DNA of 51,670 nucleotides from Acidimicrobiia bacterium (GTDB taxonomy: Bacteria; Actinomycetota; Acidimicrobiia; Spongiisociales; UBA5794): assembly GCA_003235475.1 (NCBI GenBank), contig QJWC01000066.1, positions 1 to 51,670 of the forward strand. The letters run 5' to 3'. Both the position numbers and the translations under genes were made by a program. Below are positions 1 to 7,921 of the stretch, in pieces; the stretch's first letter is position 1, and the number at the start of each line of letters is the position of its first letter. Under the pieces are notes generated by a model. That model did no database searches, was not told the DNA's origin, and saw nothing but the letters and a program-made list of their open reading frames with translations.

Positions 1-842
1 GTCGCGACCGAGGCGACGCGCGCCGCCTTGTTGACCGTGGTTCCGAGGAGGTCGTTGTCGGTTCTGACGACCTCCCCGGCGTGGATGCCGATCCGGATCT
101 CGAACGCCAGGTCGGCCGCTGCGGACTCGAGGTCCAACGACGCCCTGATGGCCGCTCGCGCTGACTCGAAGGCGAGCATCGAGCCGTCACCGATCATCTT
201 GACCACCGCGCCGCCGTGGCGGGAGGTGATCCGGCGAATGTCGGACTCGTGCTCCTTCATCAGCTCAACCCACGCCCGATCGCCCATCTTCTCGGCGATG
301 GGCGTCGAGTCGACAACATCCGTGAACACCAGGGTCATGGTTCCTTCGGCTCTCGCCAGGGTGTCCTGTGCCTCCGCGTCCTCCGCCACTGCTTCGAGCA
401 GGTCGTCGATCGTGGTCGTCAGCTCGATGCCGAAGGTGTGCACGTTGGGAGTCGGTACTGACGCGTGCCACTGCACGACCTTCCAGGCGCCGAACTCGAG
501 TGCCAACACCGCCGTCAGTCGAAGGGCCACCTCACCCATCGGCGTACTCAACCGGTAGATCAGGGACGCCCATCCGACGCCTCCGTCTTCGAAGGCATCC
601 AGGACCTCGAGGGTCCCTCCGGCGGTGCCTTGAACGCCGGCTTCCATCTCCTGCGTTTGCATCTGGTGGATGCGCACGAATCTCTGGGCGTCATCCCAGA
701 ACTCACTCTCGTCCGTTCCAAATCCCCGGAAGTGTGGACTCCCGGTTACGAACGTTCTGAAGGTGTCGAAATCGCGTGAGCCTCGGGCGTCGACAATCCG
801 CCTCATCACGGCGGCGATCTCAGGGGATTCGCGGACCGGCAC
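1..842 (-). CDS. Class III adenylate/guanylate cyclase, partial (C-terminus beyond window edge)
   Basis: The minus-strand frame begins with GTG at 842 and runs off the left edge. The N-terminal ~150 residues look like a SnoaL/NTF2-type domain (VPVRESPEI..., later GAWKVVQWHASV), followed by a class III cyclase catalytic domain with FTDVVDST and KMIGDG (the two metal-binding Asp) and the start of the NKAAR motif near position 30. It should make a cyclic nucleotide from ATP or GTP; substrate choice cannot be read here. It is a close tandem paralogue of the next gene, with the same domain order and GTG start. A TAGGGT hexamer lies exactly 6 nt before the GTG, suggesting a leaderless transcript. 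Only the C-terminal end is missing. Confidence 0.85.
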   Translation of the reverse strand, partial: MPVRESPEIAAVMRRIVDARGSRDFDTFRTFVTGSPHFRGFGTDESEFWDDAQRFVRIHQMQTQEMEAGVQGTAGGTLEVLDAFEDGGVGWASLIYRLSTPMGEVALRLTAVLALEFGAWKVVQWHASVPTPNVHTFGIELTTTIDDLLEAVAEDAEAQDTLARAEGTMTLVFTDVVDSTPIAEKMGDRAWVELMKEHESDIRRITSRHGGAVVKMIGDGSMLAFESARAAIRASLDLESAAADLAFEIRIGIHAGEVVRTDNDLLGTTVNKAARVASVA

Positions 843-848
843 GCTGGG

Positions 849-854
849 ACCCTA
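849..854 (-). promoter_or_regulatory. -10 element, leaderless start of first cyclase
   Basis: On the minus strand TAGGGT is followed by 6 nt (CCCAGC) and the GTG start, the spacing expected if transcription starts at the start codon. No clear -35 is seen. Confidence 0.45.
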
Positions 855-884
855 CCCGAATCCGCGCACCGCAGAACGGCTGGT

Positions 885-1883
885 CTACTCCGTTTGCCCC
901 ATCCGGGCCCGTCGAATCGGGAGGACGACGTGCGTGCCCGAGAGGCCCTTGAGGGCCACGGTTTCATGAGCTCCCATCATCACGCCGTCAACGGCTCCGG
1001 CGAGTTCTGCCACGATCGATGAGACCAGAATCTGGCCGCCGGTCGCCACCGACGCCACCCGTGCCGCTTTGTTGACCGTCGTACCGAGCAGGTCGCCTTC
1101 CGTTCGCACGACCTCGCCTGAATGGACGCCGATTCGAACATTGAACGCAGCGGCGTCCGCCGCCTGCTCGATATCGAGAGCCGCCCTGATCGCTGCCCGC
1201 GCCGATTCGAATGCAAGCATCGAGCCATCCCCGATCATCTTCACCAAGGTTCCACCGTATCGCGCCGTGATCCTGCGGATGTCCGCTTCGTGGTCCTTCA
1301 TCAAAGCGACCCACGTTTGGTCACCAAGGCGCTCGGCGAGCGCCGTTGAATCCACGACATCGGTGAACACGAGCGTCATCGTCGCCTCTGCCCTTGCCAG
1401 CACCTTCTGGGCGTCCTCGTCACGGGAAACGGCATTGAGGAGGTCATCGAGCGTCGTGGTCAGCTCCACCCCGAAGGATTGGACGTTCGGGACGCCGACC
1501 GACGAGTGCCAGTGCACGATCTTCCATGCACCGGCCTCGAGGACGAGGATCACCGAGCTTCGAAAGGTCACCTCTTCATCGAGGTTTCTGATCGAGTAGT
1601 CGAGCGTCGCCCATCCGACGGGACCTTCTTCAACGGCATACATCCGCTTCACCGCGCCGTCGGCGAGTTCCCAACCCGTGCCTTCGAGTTCTGACAGCTG
1701 GGTGCGATTCACTCGGTGGTACTCGTCGACACTCTCCCAATACTCGTCCGCATCGGTGCCGATTCCGCGGAAGTGGGGGGTCCGGGAGAAGAAGGTCTCG
1801 AAGGTGTCGAGGTCGTGACGGCCCCACGCTTCGATGGCTCGCCGCAGCAACGCGGCGATCTCGGGAGATTCACGGATCGGCAC
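885..1883 (-). CDS. Class III adenylate/guanylate cyclase with N-terminal SnoaL-like domain
   Basis: 332 residues starting at GTG 1883. Residues ~1-150 resemble a SnoaL/NTF2-like fold (a possible ligand sensor). Residues ~168-325 are a class III nucleotidyl cyclase domain: metal Asp175 in FTDVVDST, Asp219 in MIGDG, and Asn271/Arg275 in NKAAR match the transition-state pair, so it is probably active. No membrane segment is seen, so it is likely cytosolic and works as a dimer. It is the intact member of a tandem duplicate, with 42 bp to the downstream copy. TAGTGT lies 6 nt before the GTG, indicating a leaderless transcript of its own. The product (cAMP or cGMP) is not decided by sequence. Confidence 0.9.
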   Translation of the reverse strand: MPIRESPEIAALLRRAIEAWGRHDLDTFETFFSRTPHFRGIGTDADEYWESVDEYHRVNRTQLSELEGTGWELADGAVKRMYAVEEGPVGWATLDYSIRNLDEEVTFRSSVILVLEAGAWKIVHWHSSVGVPNVQSFGVELTTTLDDLLNAVSRDEDAQKVLARAEATMTLVFTDVVDSTALAERLGDQTWVALMKDHEADIRRITARYGGTLVKMIGDGSMLAFESARAAIRAALDIEQAADAAAFNVRIGVHSGEVVRTEGDLLGTTVNKAARVASVATGGQILVSSIVAELAGAVDGVMMGAHETVALKGLSGTHVVLPIRRARMGQTE

Positions 1884-1889
1884 GCCGCG

Positions 1890-1895
1890 ACACTA
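1890..1895 (-). promoter_or_regulatory. -10 element, leaderless start of second cyclase
   Basis: Minus strand TAGTGT, then CGCGGC, then the GTG start: the TANNNT-N6-start pattern also seen at the paralogue. Confidence 0.45.
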
Positions 1896-1958
1896 CCGGA
1901 AGGCCGTTGCCGCGTGGGCATCGCCGGGCCACACATGACGACCGGACCAGCGCGGCGT

Positions 1959-1964
1959 TAACGT
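1959..1964 (+). promoter_or_regulatory. -10 element, leaderless start of membrane protein gene
   Basis: TAACGT is followed by CGCCGC and ATG at 1971, which fits transcription starting at the A of the ATG. Confidence 0.45.
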
Positions 1965-1970
1965 CGCCGC

Positions 1971-2540
1971 ATGCACGATGTCCCCTCCACGACAACGAGG
2001 TTCGACCCCACGTCGGTGCTGCGCGAGGAGCGGTACGACTCGATCGCTCTGCTCGTGCTCTGGTGCGCCCGGAAGGCGTTCTTCCCGCTTGTCTGGATCG
2101 GTCTCTCGATCGCTGTGCTGGCTTCTGGAAGTACTTCTGACCTGAACGATCGGTTGGGTACCGATCTCGGCGGGATCTCGTCCCCGTCTCAAGTGATCAA
2201 CGAGCTCCTGTCACCACTCGCCGGGGTGATCATCGCGATCGGCCTTCGATTCCTCGTCGGCTTTGTCGCGCTCGGGTTCGCCTTCGCCGTCACCCGGGCG
2301 ACGTCCGTCAGTGACTACGAGGTGAAGGGCAGGTGGCGGGCGCACTTGCGCATGTGGAAGGACCGCATCCACATGACGCGCGCCCTTCGCGCGATGCGGT
2401 GGCTGTGGGTCGTCCGCCATGAAGCCGCCCGCCGACTCGGCCGCACCGGAGATCGTCTCGTGATGACCACCCGCGTCGTGTCGTGGGCCAATCCAGTCCT
2501 GTTCGTGGTGTTGATCGCGGTAATCGACACGAGTGGATGA
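1971..2540 (+). CDS. Hypothetical membrane protein
   Basis: 189 residues; family not recognised. Three hydrophobic stretches can be seen: ~30-50 (KAFFPLVWIGLSIAVLA), ~80-108 (PLAGVIIAIG...FAFAVTRA) and the C-terminus (~168-185, ANPVLFVVLIAVI). A basic, Arg/Trp-rich loop (~115-160) separates the last two. The ATG has no Shine-Dalgarno but sits 6 nt after TAACGT. It is divergent from the cyclase pair with 87 bp between starts, so the two could share control; that is inference. The two genes that follow converge on it. Confidence 0.7.
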   Translation: MHDVPSTTTRFDPTSVLREERYDSIALLVLWCARKAFFPLVWIGLSIAVLASGSTSDLNDRLGTDLGGISSPSQVINELLSPLAGVIIAIGLRFLVGFVALGFAFAVTRATSVSDYEVKGRWRAHLRMWKDRIHMTRALRAMRWLWVVRHEAARRLGRTGDRLVMTTRVVSWANPVLFVVLIAVIDTSG

Positions 2541-2586
2541 TCGCTGCATTCCCACGAACGCCGACGGTCAGCCTGTTGTCGAACAC

Positions 2587-3708
2587 TCAGAACTCGGGCG
2601 CTTCGTGGGGAAGGAACGGCGTGAGGGTGACGTAGATCGACCTCGCCCCCCAGACGCTTCCTTCGTACGCAGTCCTCACGTCGTTGTCAGAACGTTCCAG
2701 GAACGGAGAGTCATCGAATTCGCCCACGATGAACCGAGCCTGGTCGGTCGTGACGTCATAGCAATGGTGGTACTTCGACTCGCGTGTGTCATCGTTCTCG
2801 TACGGTGGCCATCGAAGGTGCGAAGGCGTGGCCGACACGAGGATCTCTCTCACGGAGAATGGCAGGGGTTGCGTGTTCTCTGTGTCGGTCTCGCTGTCCG
2901 GCTCGAGCGTCGGACGAGGCTCGTTTGTCACACACAGCTCGTAGTGGGTCGGCACGTACTCCCTCGGCACCGGATCCGCCCACGCTCGAGCAGGAAGCCA
3001 CGAATGAATCGAGATCAGGCGATCATGGATGGGATCGTCGACGAAGTCGCGGTTCCACCTCACCTCGAACCCATCACCAACCTTCGCGACGAGCCAACCA
3101 AGCGCTGGCAGGCCTCGATGACTCTCAACCGCGTCGGGGCCGAACAGCCCGCTGTCGAGCACCTCCTGTCGGAGAAGCGCCACTCCTTCCTTCGTGAGAC
3201 GCTGCTCGACAAGCCCGGTGTGGCCTGTCGCGTCGCCCGGGTAGAGGCTCTGCCAGATGAGTCGTCCATCGTCGTACAAGTAGATCGAACCCCACCCGAA
3301 CCACGCGTTGTCCTCCGCCTGTACAACGTGCGTCCAGAGACCGAAGACGAGTTCTCCCACGACTGGCTCGCTCGGCACAGCGCCCTCGGATGGAAGGTCT
3401 CGCATACCCACGGTGTTCAAGGTCGGCGCTGCGGACGGCAATGGCAGATCAAGCGGATTGACCTCATCGCCAGGCGGCGAACTCGGGGAATCACTTCCGG
3501 CGACAACGAGATATCCGAGACCGCCGATGAGAACAGCTACGACGGATGCAGCGGCAACCGCGTAGAGCCAGCCCGGCTTGTGGGATCCTGCTTCGGCTGG
3601 TTCGAGGGGCTCCAAGGACGATGCATCGAAGGCAAGTATCTGGCTGGCGTCGACCCTCTCGACCACATCGTCCAAGTACGCGACAAGCTGATCTTTCAAT
3701 TCAGGCAT
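2587..3708 (-). CDS. Putative membrane anti-sigma factor or sigma-factor partner
   Basis: 373 residues from ATG 3708. That start overlaps the last 8 bases of the sigma-factor gene and begins the plausible protein MPELKDQLVAYLDDVVERV. A short N-terminal cytoplasmic part (~50 residues) is followed by one membrane helix (~residues 50-73, PGWLYAVAAASVVAVLIGGLGYLVV) and a ~290-residue extracytoplasmic domain of unknown fold. The classic zinc anti-sigma motif (HxxxCxxC) is absent. Translational coupling to an ECF sigma factor and the one-helix topology suggest it restrains that sigma factor and senses something outside the cell; this is inference from position and topology. Confidence 0.65.
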   Translation of the reverse strand: MPELKDQLVAYLDDVVERVDASQILAFDASSLEPLEPAEAGSHKPGWLYAVAAASVVAVLIGGLGYLVVAGSDSPSSPPGDEVNPLDLPLPSAAPTLNTVGMRDLPSEGAVPSEPVVGELVFGLWTHVVQAEDNAWFGWGSIYLYDDGRLIWQSLYPGDATGHTGLVEQRLTKEGVALLRQEVLDSGLFGPDAVESHRGLPALGWLVAKVGDGFEVRWNRDFVDDPIHDRLISIHSWLPARAWADPVPREYVPTHYELCVTNEPRPTLEPDSETDTENTQPLPFSVREILVSATPSHLRWPPYENDDTRESKYHHCYDVTTDQARFIVGEFDDSPFLERSDNDVRTAYEGSVWGARSIYVTLTPFLPHEAPEF

Positions 3709-4171
3709 GCTTGACCACCTCCAAGGCAGCACGTAGCTTCGCCAGGCCCCGATCTCGGTGACGGCGAACCGTTGAACGATCGACACCAAGCAAGTCCGCC
3801 GCCTCCCGTTCAGTCCACTCGAGGACGTACAGAAGGACCACTGCAGTCCGTTGCGCGTCCGTCAACGAGCCGAGGGCAGCCGGCAGGCGGGGCTCGATGT
3901 CGGGAAGCCGATCGTTGGAAACCTCCGGGAACAGCGGACCCGACCGGCGGTACCGACGGGCACTCGACTGTCCGACACGAAACAGGTATCCCCCTGGATT
4001 GCTCATGGAGCGCACCGTGTCCCAGTGTTCCCATGCGTACGCAAGCGCATCCGCGGTCGATTCCCGCCCGATGTCAACACCGTACGCAGCCGCCAACGCG
4101 TAGGAGAGCCGAGGCTCGACCTCGATGACGAACCTCCGGAAGTCTTCCTTGACTGCTTTCGTGGAGTTCAT
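3701..4171 (-). CDS. ECF-type RNA polymerase sigma factor
   Basis: 156 residues. Region 2 is seen at ~25-75 (ADALAYAWEHWDTVRSMSNPGGYLFRV) and region 4 at ~103-150, including the helix-turn-helix WTEREAADLLGVDRSTVRRH. Length and layout match small ECF sigma factors (SigE/SigM-like); the exact ECF group cannot be named. It overlaps the start of the downstream membrane protein by 8 bp, the usual arrangement of sigma factor and regulator. A direct repeat of ATGTCAC lies 55-80 bp upstream and may belong to its promoter. Confidence 0.85.
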   Translation of the reverse strand: MNSTKAVKEDFRRFVIEVEPRLSYALAAAYGVDIGRESTADALAYAWEHWDTVRSMSNPGGYLFRVGQSSARRYRRSGPLFPEVSNDRLPDIEPRLPAALGSLTDAQRTAVVLLYVLEWTEREAADLLGVDRSTVRRHRDRGLAKLRAALEVVKHA

Positions 4172-4225
4172 GGGCAGATCCGTCCTCAGCCTCTAACCAT
4201 GTAGACCACGACAACGGCAGAGTGG

Positions 4226-4250
4226 GTGACATCCGACCTCAACGTGACAT
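4226..4250 (-). promoter_or_regulatory. Direct repeat ATGTCAC upstream of sigma-factor gene
   Basis: Two copies of ATGTCAC (minus strand; 4226-4232 and 4244-4250) lie 18 bp apart in the 137-bp leader of the ECF sigma gene. CGTTGA directly follows the outer copy. This could be a binding site or an ECF-type -35; no test is possible from sequence alone. Confidence 0.3.
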
Positions 4251-4308
4251 GAACTGCGATACTCAGTTCGAGAGGACCACAAGGGCGACGACAGCGGCGA
4301 GACCGGTG

Positions 4309-5007
4309 TCAACCGAGGAGCTCGAAGAACCAGAACATGAACACGATCAACGCGAACTCCAGAACTGCCACCCCGACGATGTCTCCCAGTGACGCCTCTC
4401 GGCGCCGGTAGGAGATGACCGAGTCAACCACGAGGTACCCGACAATCGAAGTGACGAAGATCCGGACGACATCCGAGGAGCCCGCGACCAGTCGGATGAG
4501 CACCCATGCAAGGAACGCGAGTCCCACAAGGGCGGCCGCGAATGCGAAGAACCCCCACGGGATGCCTGACTCGTCGACCACCCGAACCCCGAGCTGTTCT
4601 GCCTCGTCCCACTTGGCAACGAATGCGTCTTCTGTGATCGGAACCACGCTGAACTCTGGCTGTTCCTCCCAGTCGGAAAGGCCGGGCCCGATCTGCTCCC
4701 ACCAACCGAAGAGCCCGATGGATCGACGCGCGGGCTCGAGTTGGTCGGTCAGGCCGATCTCGCGTGCAGCCCGCCAGTCACCGAGTTCGTGATCGAATTC
4801 AAGTTCGAGGTAGCTTCCGCCGCCGATCAGAAGCTCCGAATCCACGTGGACGTACCGAGTTTCGCCGGACACGCTTCCCTCCACCCCCGACGCTACATGA
4901 CGAGTGGACAGGCCGCTCACGGGTCGCGGGTCAGCCGAGGACTCCGGCGGAGGTGTGGCGCGTTCACCGGTCACACCGCTCCAACCGTAGGGAAATCGAT
5001 GAGGCAT
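4309..5007 (-). CDS. Hypothetical membrane protein
   Basis: 232 residues from ATG 5007; family not recognised. The N-terminal ~145 residues are polar (YVHVDSELLIGGGSYLELEFDHE, then a Trp/Glu-rich part) and probably extracytoplasmic or a soluble beta-rich domain. The C-terminus has three predicted membrane helices (~152-175, ~182-200, ~212-231). No signal peptide is evident, and the true start may lie further downstream because the first ~45 residues look unstructured. It is divergent from the next gene, with 67 bp between starts and overlapping TATA-like elements. Confidence 0.6.
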   Translation of the reverse strand: MPHRFPYGWSGVTGERATPPPESSADPRPVSGLSTRHVASGVEGSVSGETRYVHVDSELLIGGGSYLELEFDHELGDWRAAREIGLTDQLEPARRSIGLFGWWEQIGPGLSDWEEQPEFSVVPITEDAFVAKWDEAEQLGVRVVDESGIPWGFFAFAAALVGLAFLAWVLIRLVAGSSDVVRIFVTSIVGYLVVDSVISYRRREASLGDIVGVAVLEFALIVFMFWFFELLG

Positions 5008-5033
5008 TGGTTCGCTTCAGCCGTTACGAGCCC

Positions 5034-5041
5034 GGTATAGC
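5034..5041. promoter_or_regulatory. Overlapping divergent -10 elements
   Basis: GGTATAGC reads as TATAGC on the plus strand (5036-5041) and TATACC on the minus strand (5034-5039), midway between the two divergent membrane-protein genes. One site may serve both directions. Confidence 0.35.
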
Positions 5042-5074
5042 ATCACCTCTTCGTCGGAATCAGGGAGGTTTTGA

Positions 5075-5512
5075 ATGCGAAAGGCGTCATCGATTGTCGC
5101 AATCGTGCTCGGTATTGCAATGATCCTTGGTGGATTGACCACTTGGATCGTGGTCAGCTCCACACTCGCGGATCAGAAGATCGTCGTGTCGGAGGATGCA
5201 GATTGCCTCGCAGGTGACGAGGTCAACGGACCGTTCTCGGCCTATTGCCAAGCGAAGGTGATCGACAAGCACACGCTCAATGCCACTGGTGGCAAGCGCT
5301 ACGCGGAGCTCGATCGAGATGACCCGCTGCGGACGCTCGCCCAGACCTCGGCATTCCTGCAGGCGTCGCTGTTCACATCGGTCGTCGCCTTCGGCGTCGC
5401 CGCAATGGCGATGTTCATCGGCGCGCTGTTCGTGCTTCTCGGATTCGGGATACGCGACGTCGATTCCCGAATCGCGGCGCTCGAAGCTCCGGCTGAAACC
5501 ACCGAGATGTAG
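5075..5512 (+). CDS. Two-helix membrane protein, LigA-annotated type
   Basis: 145 residues; GGAGG 8 nt before the ATG fixes the start. There is an N-terminal membrane helix (~7-28, IVAIVLGIAMILGGLTTWIVV), an extracytoplasmic loop with two Cys (CLAGDEVNGPFSAYC), and a second helix (~100-127), then a cytoplasmic tail IRDVDSRIAALEA. Actinobacterial proteins of this form are often labelled 'aromatic ring-opening dioxygenase LigA', but no dioxygenase motif is present, so that name should not be used. Function unknown. Confidence 0.75.
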   Translation: MRKASSIVAIVLGIAMILGGLTTWIVVSSTLADQKIVVSEDADCLAGDEVNGPFSAYCQAKVIDKHTLNATGGKRYAELDRDDPLRTLAQTSAFLQASLFTSVVAFGVAAMAMFIGALFVLLGFGIRDVDSRIAALEAPAETTEM

Positions 5513-5820
5513 CCACGTCCGAGAAGGGCGCGTGCTCTTCTCCGGTCTCGCGCTCCGTGCCCGCTGCGTGCGTCGCGAGCAGACCGCGGGAACTTGCACC
5601 CGGGGTGCGCCCCGTTTCGACGTGTTTGGGCGCGCTTCTCGCGCGCTGATCCCCACGTCCGGAGCGGTCGGGTCAGCGGGGTGTCCAGCGCCCACCAGAA
5701 CTCCGACAGGCGCAGGATCACCAGCGCAACAGCAACGGGCAGTGGGGCGAGCACCCACGCGATTCAATGTGCAGTCCGGGGTGCAAGGTAGAATGGCAGT
5801 AGGACTGAGGAGGTTCGATC
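5513..5820. other. 308-bp intergenic region with hairpins and a promoter-like element
   Basis: No gene is convincing here. Two GC-rich hairpins are visible: GCACC-CGG-GGTGC at about 5596-5608 and GCGCGC-TTCTC-GCGCGC at 5630-5646. Neither has a T-tract; they may end transcription of the upstream gene. TAGAAT at 5789-5794 is a plausible -10 for the gene starting at 5821, with GAGGAGG just before that start. Confidence 0.4.
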
Positions 5821-6216
5821 GTGAACTACGAACGAAGCGTGATCCTCGATGTGACACCCCATGACGGCCGATTCGATGTGTCGTTCTTCGAATCTGCCGG
5901 CCACTCGGTACTCATTTGTCACGGACCCGATCATGGCGTGCTCTGCCCAATTCTCAAGGACCGTTGCCCGAAGGTCGAGGACGCACACGGTGTTGTCTTC
6001 CAACTCGATCTCGACCGGCCCCAGCACCGGGCAATTCTGAAGCGGTACCGGGAGGTGCTCGCGGACGATGTTCCGCTGTGGGTCTCAGTACGTCCTGGCC
6101 AAGAGGTGCAGTACGCAGACCACCTAGCAGACGTCCAGGTTGTGGTTGGTGAGCCGGGCGCGGCCGAGTTGGACGCCTTTTCCGCCCTCGTGGAAGCTTC
6201 CGAGGAGTCGCGGTAA
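5821..6216 (+). CDS. Hypothetical protein
   Basis: 131 residues from GTG 5821, with GAGGAGG 7 nt upstream. A soluble acidic protein with no membrane segment; two Cys (ICHGPDHGVLCPILKDRCP) are near the middle. No family recognised. It has its own promoter-like TAGAAT upstream and is followed by a 260-bp gap holding a tRNA-like remnant. Codon use and the strong ribosome site support a real gene. Confidence 0.65.
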   Translation: MNYERSVILDVTPHDGRFDVSFFESAGHSVLICHGPDHGVLCPILKDRCPKVEDAHGVVFQLDLDRPQHRAILKRYREVLADDVPLWVSVRPGQEVQYADHLADVQVVVGEPGAAELDAFSALVEASEESR

Positions 6217-6242
6217 CAGGGGACGTTGACGCGCGACACCAG

Positions 6243-6300
6243 TGGGGCACTACGGGGCTCGAACCAGCGACCCCAAGGCTTGTGAGGGCTGAGTCCAAGA
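6243..6300 (-). pseudogene. Decayed tRNA-Val-like sequence (3' half)
   Basis: The minus strand resembles the 3' half of the intact tRNA-Val at 7848-7921: about 26 of 31 bases match over the acceptor/T-arm part, including GGTTCGAG, and a CTCACAA stretch would be an anticodon loop with CAC. No matching 5' acceptor strand (GGGGCAC) is found and the anticodon stem does not pair, so this cannot be a working tRNA. It may be a leftover of a duplicated tRNA or of an attachment site. Confidence 0.4.
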
Positions 6301-6476
6301 CACTGTAAACGGCTCAACCACAGGGTTTCCAGTTACGAAGCGACCCCAGGATTCCACCGAACTCTTGGTGATCCCGCCGGGGACCAGGATCGCGCCGAGT
6401 GGCAGGGCACTTCTTGGGTGCCATCGCATCGCATCACCAGACCGTCGCGCGTCGGTGTCGGGTGAGTCCTAGGTCG

Positions 6477-7037
6477 TCACGACCCTGAGTGGACCGATCT
6501 GCTCGCGATGCCGCCTGCACCCACGAAACCGACCCACAGGCCAACTGCCAGCACCGACGGCCCGAGACCCATGCCACCCCTTGCGAACGGCTCGAGCGGC
6601 GAATTGACCATGTCGATGGCCTCGAGTGTCTCCGTCAGATCCAGGTACCAGATCATCGTTGTCGTCGCAGCGATGCAAAGCGCCGCGATACCTCCCAGCC
6701 GCGTCGGCCCATGGGTTGCAGCTGCCACGCCGATCAGGGTGAGGATGGCGCCAATCGCCACGAACAGGGCCGCATCGTCGTCGAGTCGTTCAAGGTTCAC
6801 AGTTCCGAAGAGTCCGCCCTTCACGCTGATCCAGGGCAACAGCGACCCGAGCGCGACCGCGGTTCCGCTTGCCGTGAGCGCGACACTGAAGGCACGGCTC
6901 GTTCCGACGATCGCAGTGCGAGTTGACACGTCTGGATCCGGTGTCCTGGCTTCTTTCAACGGAAAGCCGCAGTCGGGACAGGACGAGGTTCGGCTCGGTA
7001 CGTCATGGTTGCAAAGAAGACATCGAACCAAGGCCAT
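6477..7037 (-). CDS. Zinc-ribbon membrane protein
   Basis: 186 residues from ATG 7037 (MALVRCLLCNHDVPSRTSS). The N-terminus carries a zinc ribbon (CLLC...CPDC), followed by four hydrophobic segments (around SVALTASGTAVALGSLLPW, LFVAIGAILTLIGVAA, IAALCIAATTTMIWYL and SVLAVGLWVGFVGAGG). The layout matches the many actinobacterial 'zinc-ribbon plus TM' proteins of unknown role. It lies between the tRNA-Val-like remnant and tRNA-Val, on the same strand as both. Confidence 0.7.
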   Translation of the reverse strand: MALVRCLLCNHDVPSRTSSCPDCGFPLKEARTPDPDVSTRTAIVGTSRAFSVALTASGTAVALGSLLPWISVKGGLFGTVNLERLDDDAALFVAIGAILTLIGVAAATHGPTRLGGIAALCIAATTTMIWYLDLTETLEAIDMVNSPLEPFARGGMGLGPSVLAVGLWVGFVGAGGIASRSVHSGS

Positions 7038-7288
7038 CGTATACCCACACCGCGAAAGGCGTTGCCAACGCACGCGAGGACGCGCCGCTGAGTCAACCCT
7101 AATCAGCGCGATCGGCGCGCATGACGTTCAGGGTGGCCGCCCATACCACCGGCCCCGAAGAGTCCACCAGCACCCCCGTTGTTCGAAGAGGGGCCAACTT
7201 CTCACCAGCGCCTCCCAACGCGGATGTCGCCGGAAACCGTCCCAGCTGGCCAAGGTCCCCGGCAGATGTATGTGCGGGGTCAGCCCGA

Positions 7289-7489
7289 CTATCGGTCGTT
7301 CGACCTCAACCGTGCGCGCATCTGCATCACGAATCCGATCACCGTCAGGACCGCACCGGTCGAGGAGAGGATCACATTCCACGTCGAACTCAACTCGACG
7401 TCGGAGACCGCCGGGATGATCCACCGTAGAGCGATCAGCAACACACCGACAAGGAGCACAAGTGTGCCGGCCATTCGAGGGTCACGCAT
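7289..7489 (-). CDS. Small two-helix membrane protein
   Basis: 66 residues. The start ATG at 7489 is fixed by AGGAGG 8 nt upstream; the frame stays open further upstream into the tRNA but that part is not credible. Two membrane helices fill most of the protein (~6-22 LVLLVGVLLIALRWIIP and ~36-55 WNVILSSTGAVLTVIGFVM), ending in a basic tail (RARLRSNDR). Function unknown. The 250 bp between this gene and the zinc-ribbon gene hold no supported feature. Confidence 0.65.
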   Translation of the reverse strand: MRDPRMAGTLVLLVGVLLIALRWIIPAVSDVELSSTWNVILSSTGAVLTVIGFVMQMRARLRSNDR

Positions 7490-7844
7490 TCTGTCCAACC
7501 TCCTCGGGAGACATCTTCCTCCCGTTAACTCAAGAGCACTACGGACTGACGGCGACCCGCGGATGACTCCCGGCCTGGGAGGGGGAGGGATGTCCTCCCG
7601 GGAATCGGCATGTGCCATCCAAGACGGTCCAGCCACGCGGAGCAGTCCTGGCTTGCTTGGTGTCCCGGCACACTCATCGGTTAGCTTCGAACTGATGGTG
7701 TCCACAAAGTGTCCACATTGGTCACAGTTCAAGCCGTATTTCGACACATTCCGGCATGATTCAGGACAAGGAACGGGTGGGGCCGTGCAAAGGTCGAAAC
7801 CGTTGCCACGTCTACGTTTCGCAGGCATGGCAACGGCTTCCGGG
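7490..7844. other. 355-bp intergenic region with GTGTCCAC direct repeat
   Basis: No gene is supported. GTGTCCAC occurs twice (7698-7705 and 7709-7716) separated by AAA, about 130 bp beyond the 3' end of tRNA-Val, a place where integrase sites often lie. A short hairpin-like CGTTGCCA...TGGCAACG (about 7800-7834) may be the tRNA terminator. Confidence 0.3.
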
Positions 7845-7921
7845 TGGTGGGCGCTACTGGACTCGAACCAGTGACCCCCGCCTTGTAAGGGCGGTGCTCT
7901 AGCCAACTGAGCTAAGCGCCC
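7845..7921 (-). tRNA. tRNA-Val (TAC)
   Basis: A full cloverleaf on the minus strand: acceptor GGGCGCT/AGCGCCC, D-stem GCTC/GAGC, anticodon stem CCGCC/GGCGG around CTTACAA (anticodon TAC), T-stem ACTGG/CCAGT with TTCGAGT. The body is 7848-7921 and CCA is encoded at 7845-7847, unlike the other two tRNAs here. Confidence 0.95.

Noticed and set aside
5075-5512. Naming this gene 'aromatic ring-opening dioxygenase LigA'
   Set aside because: The label is widespread for similar small membrane proteins, but no catalytic or metal motif of LigA is visible, only two membrane helices.
7128-7424. A 98-codon minus-strand frame overlapping the 66-residue membrane protein
   Set aside because: The overlapping membrane-protein gene has a strong ribosome site and clear helices; this frame has neither and resembles nothing known.
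7490-7906. An upstream extension of the small membrane protein, or an integrase remnant, reaching into tRNA-Val
   Set aside because: The frame is open through the tRNA gene by chance. The GTGTCCAC repeat hints at integrase sites but no recombinase motif is present.
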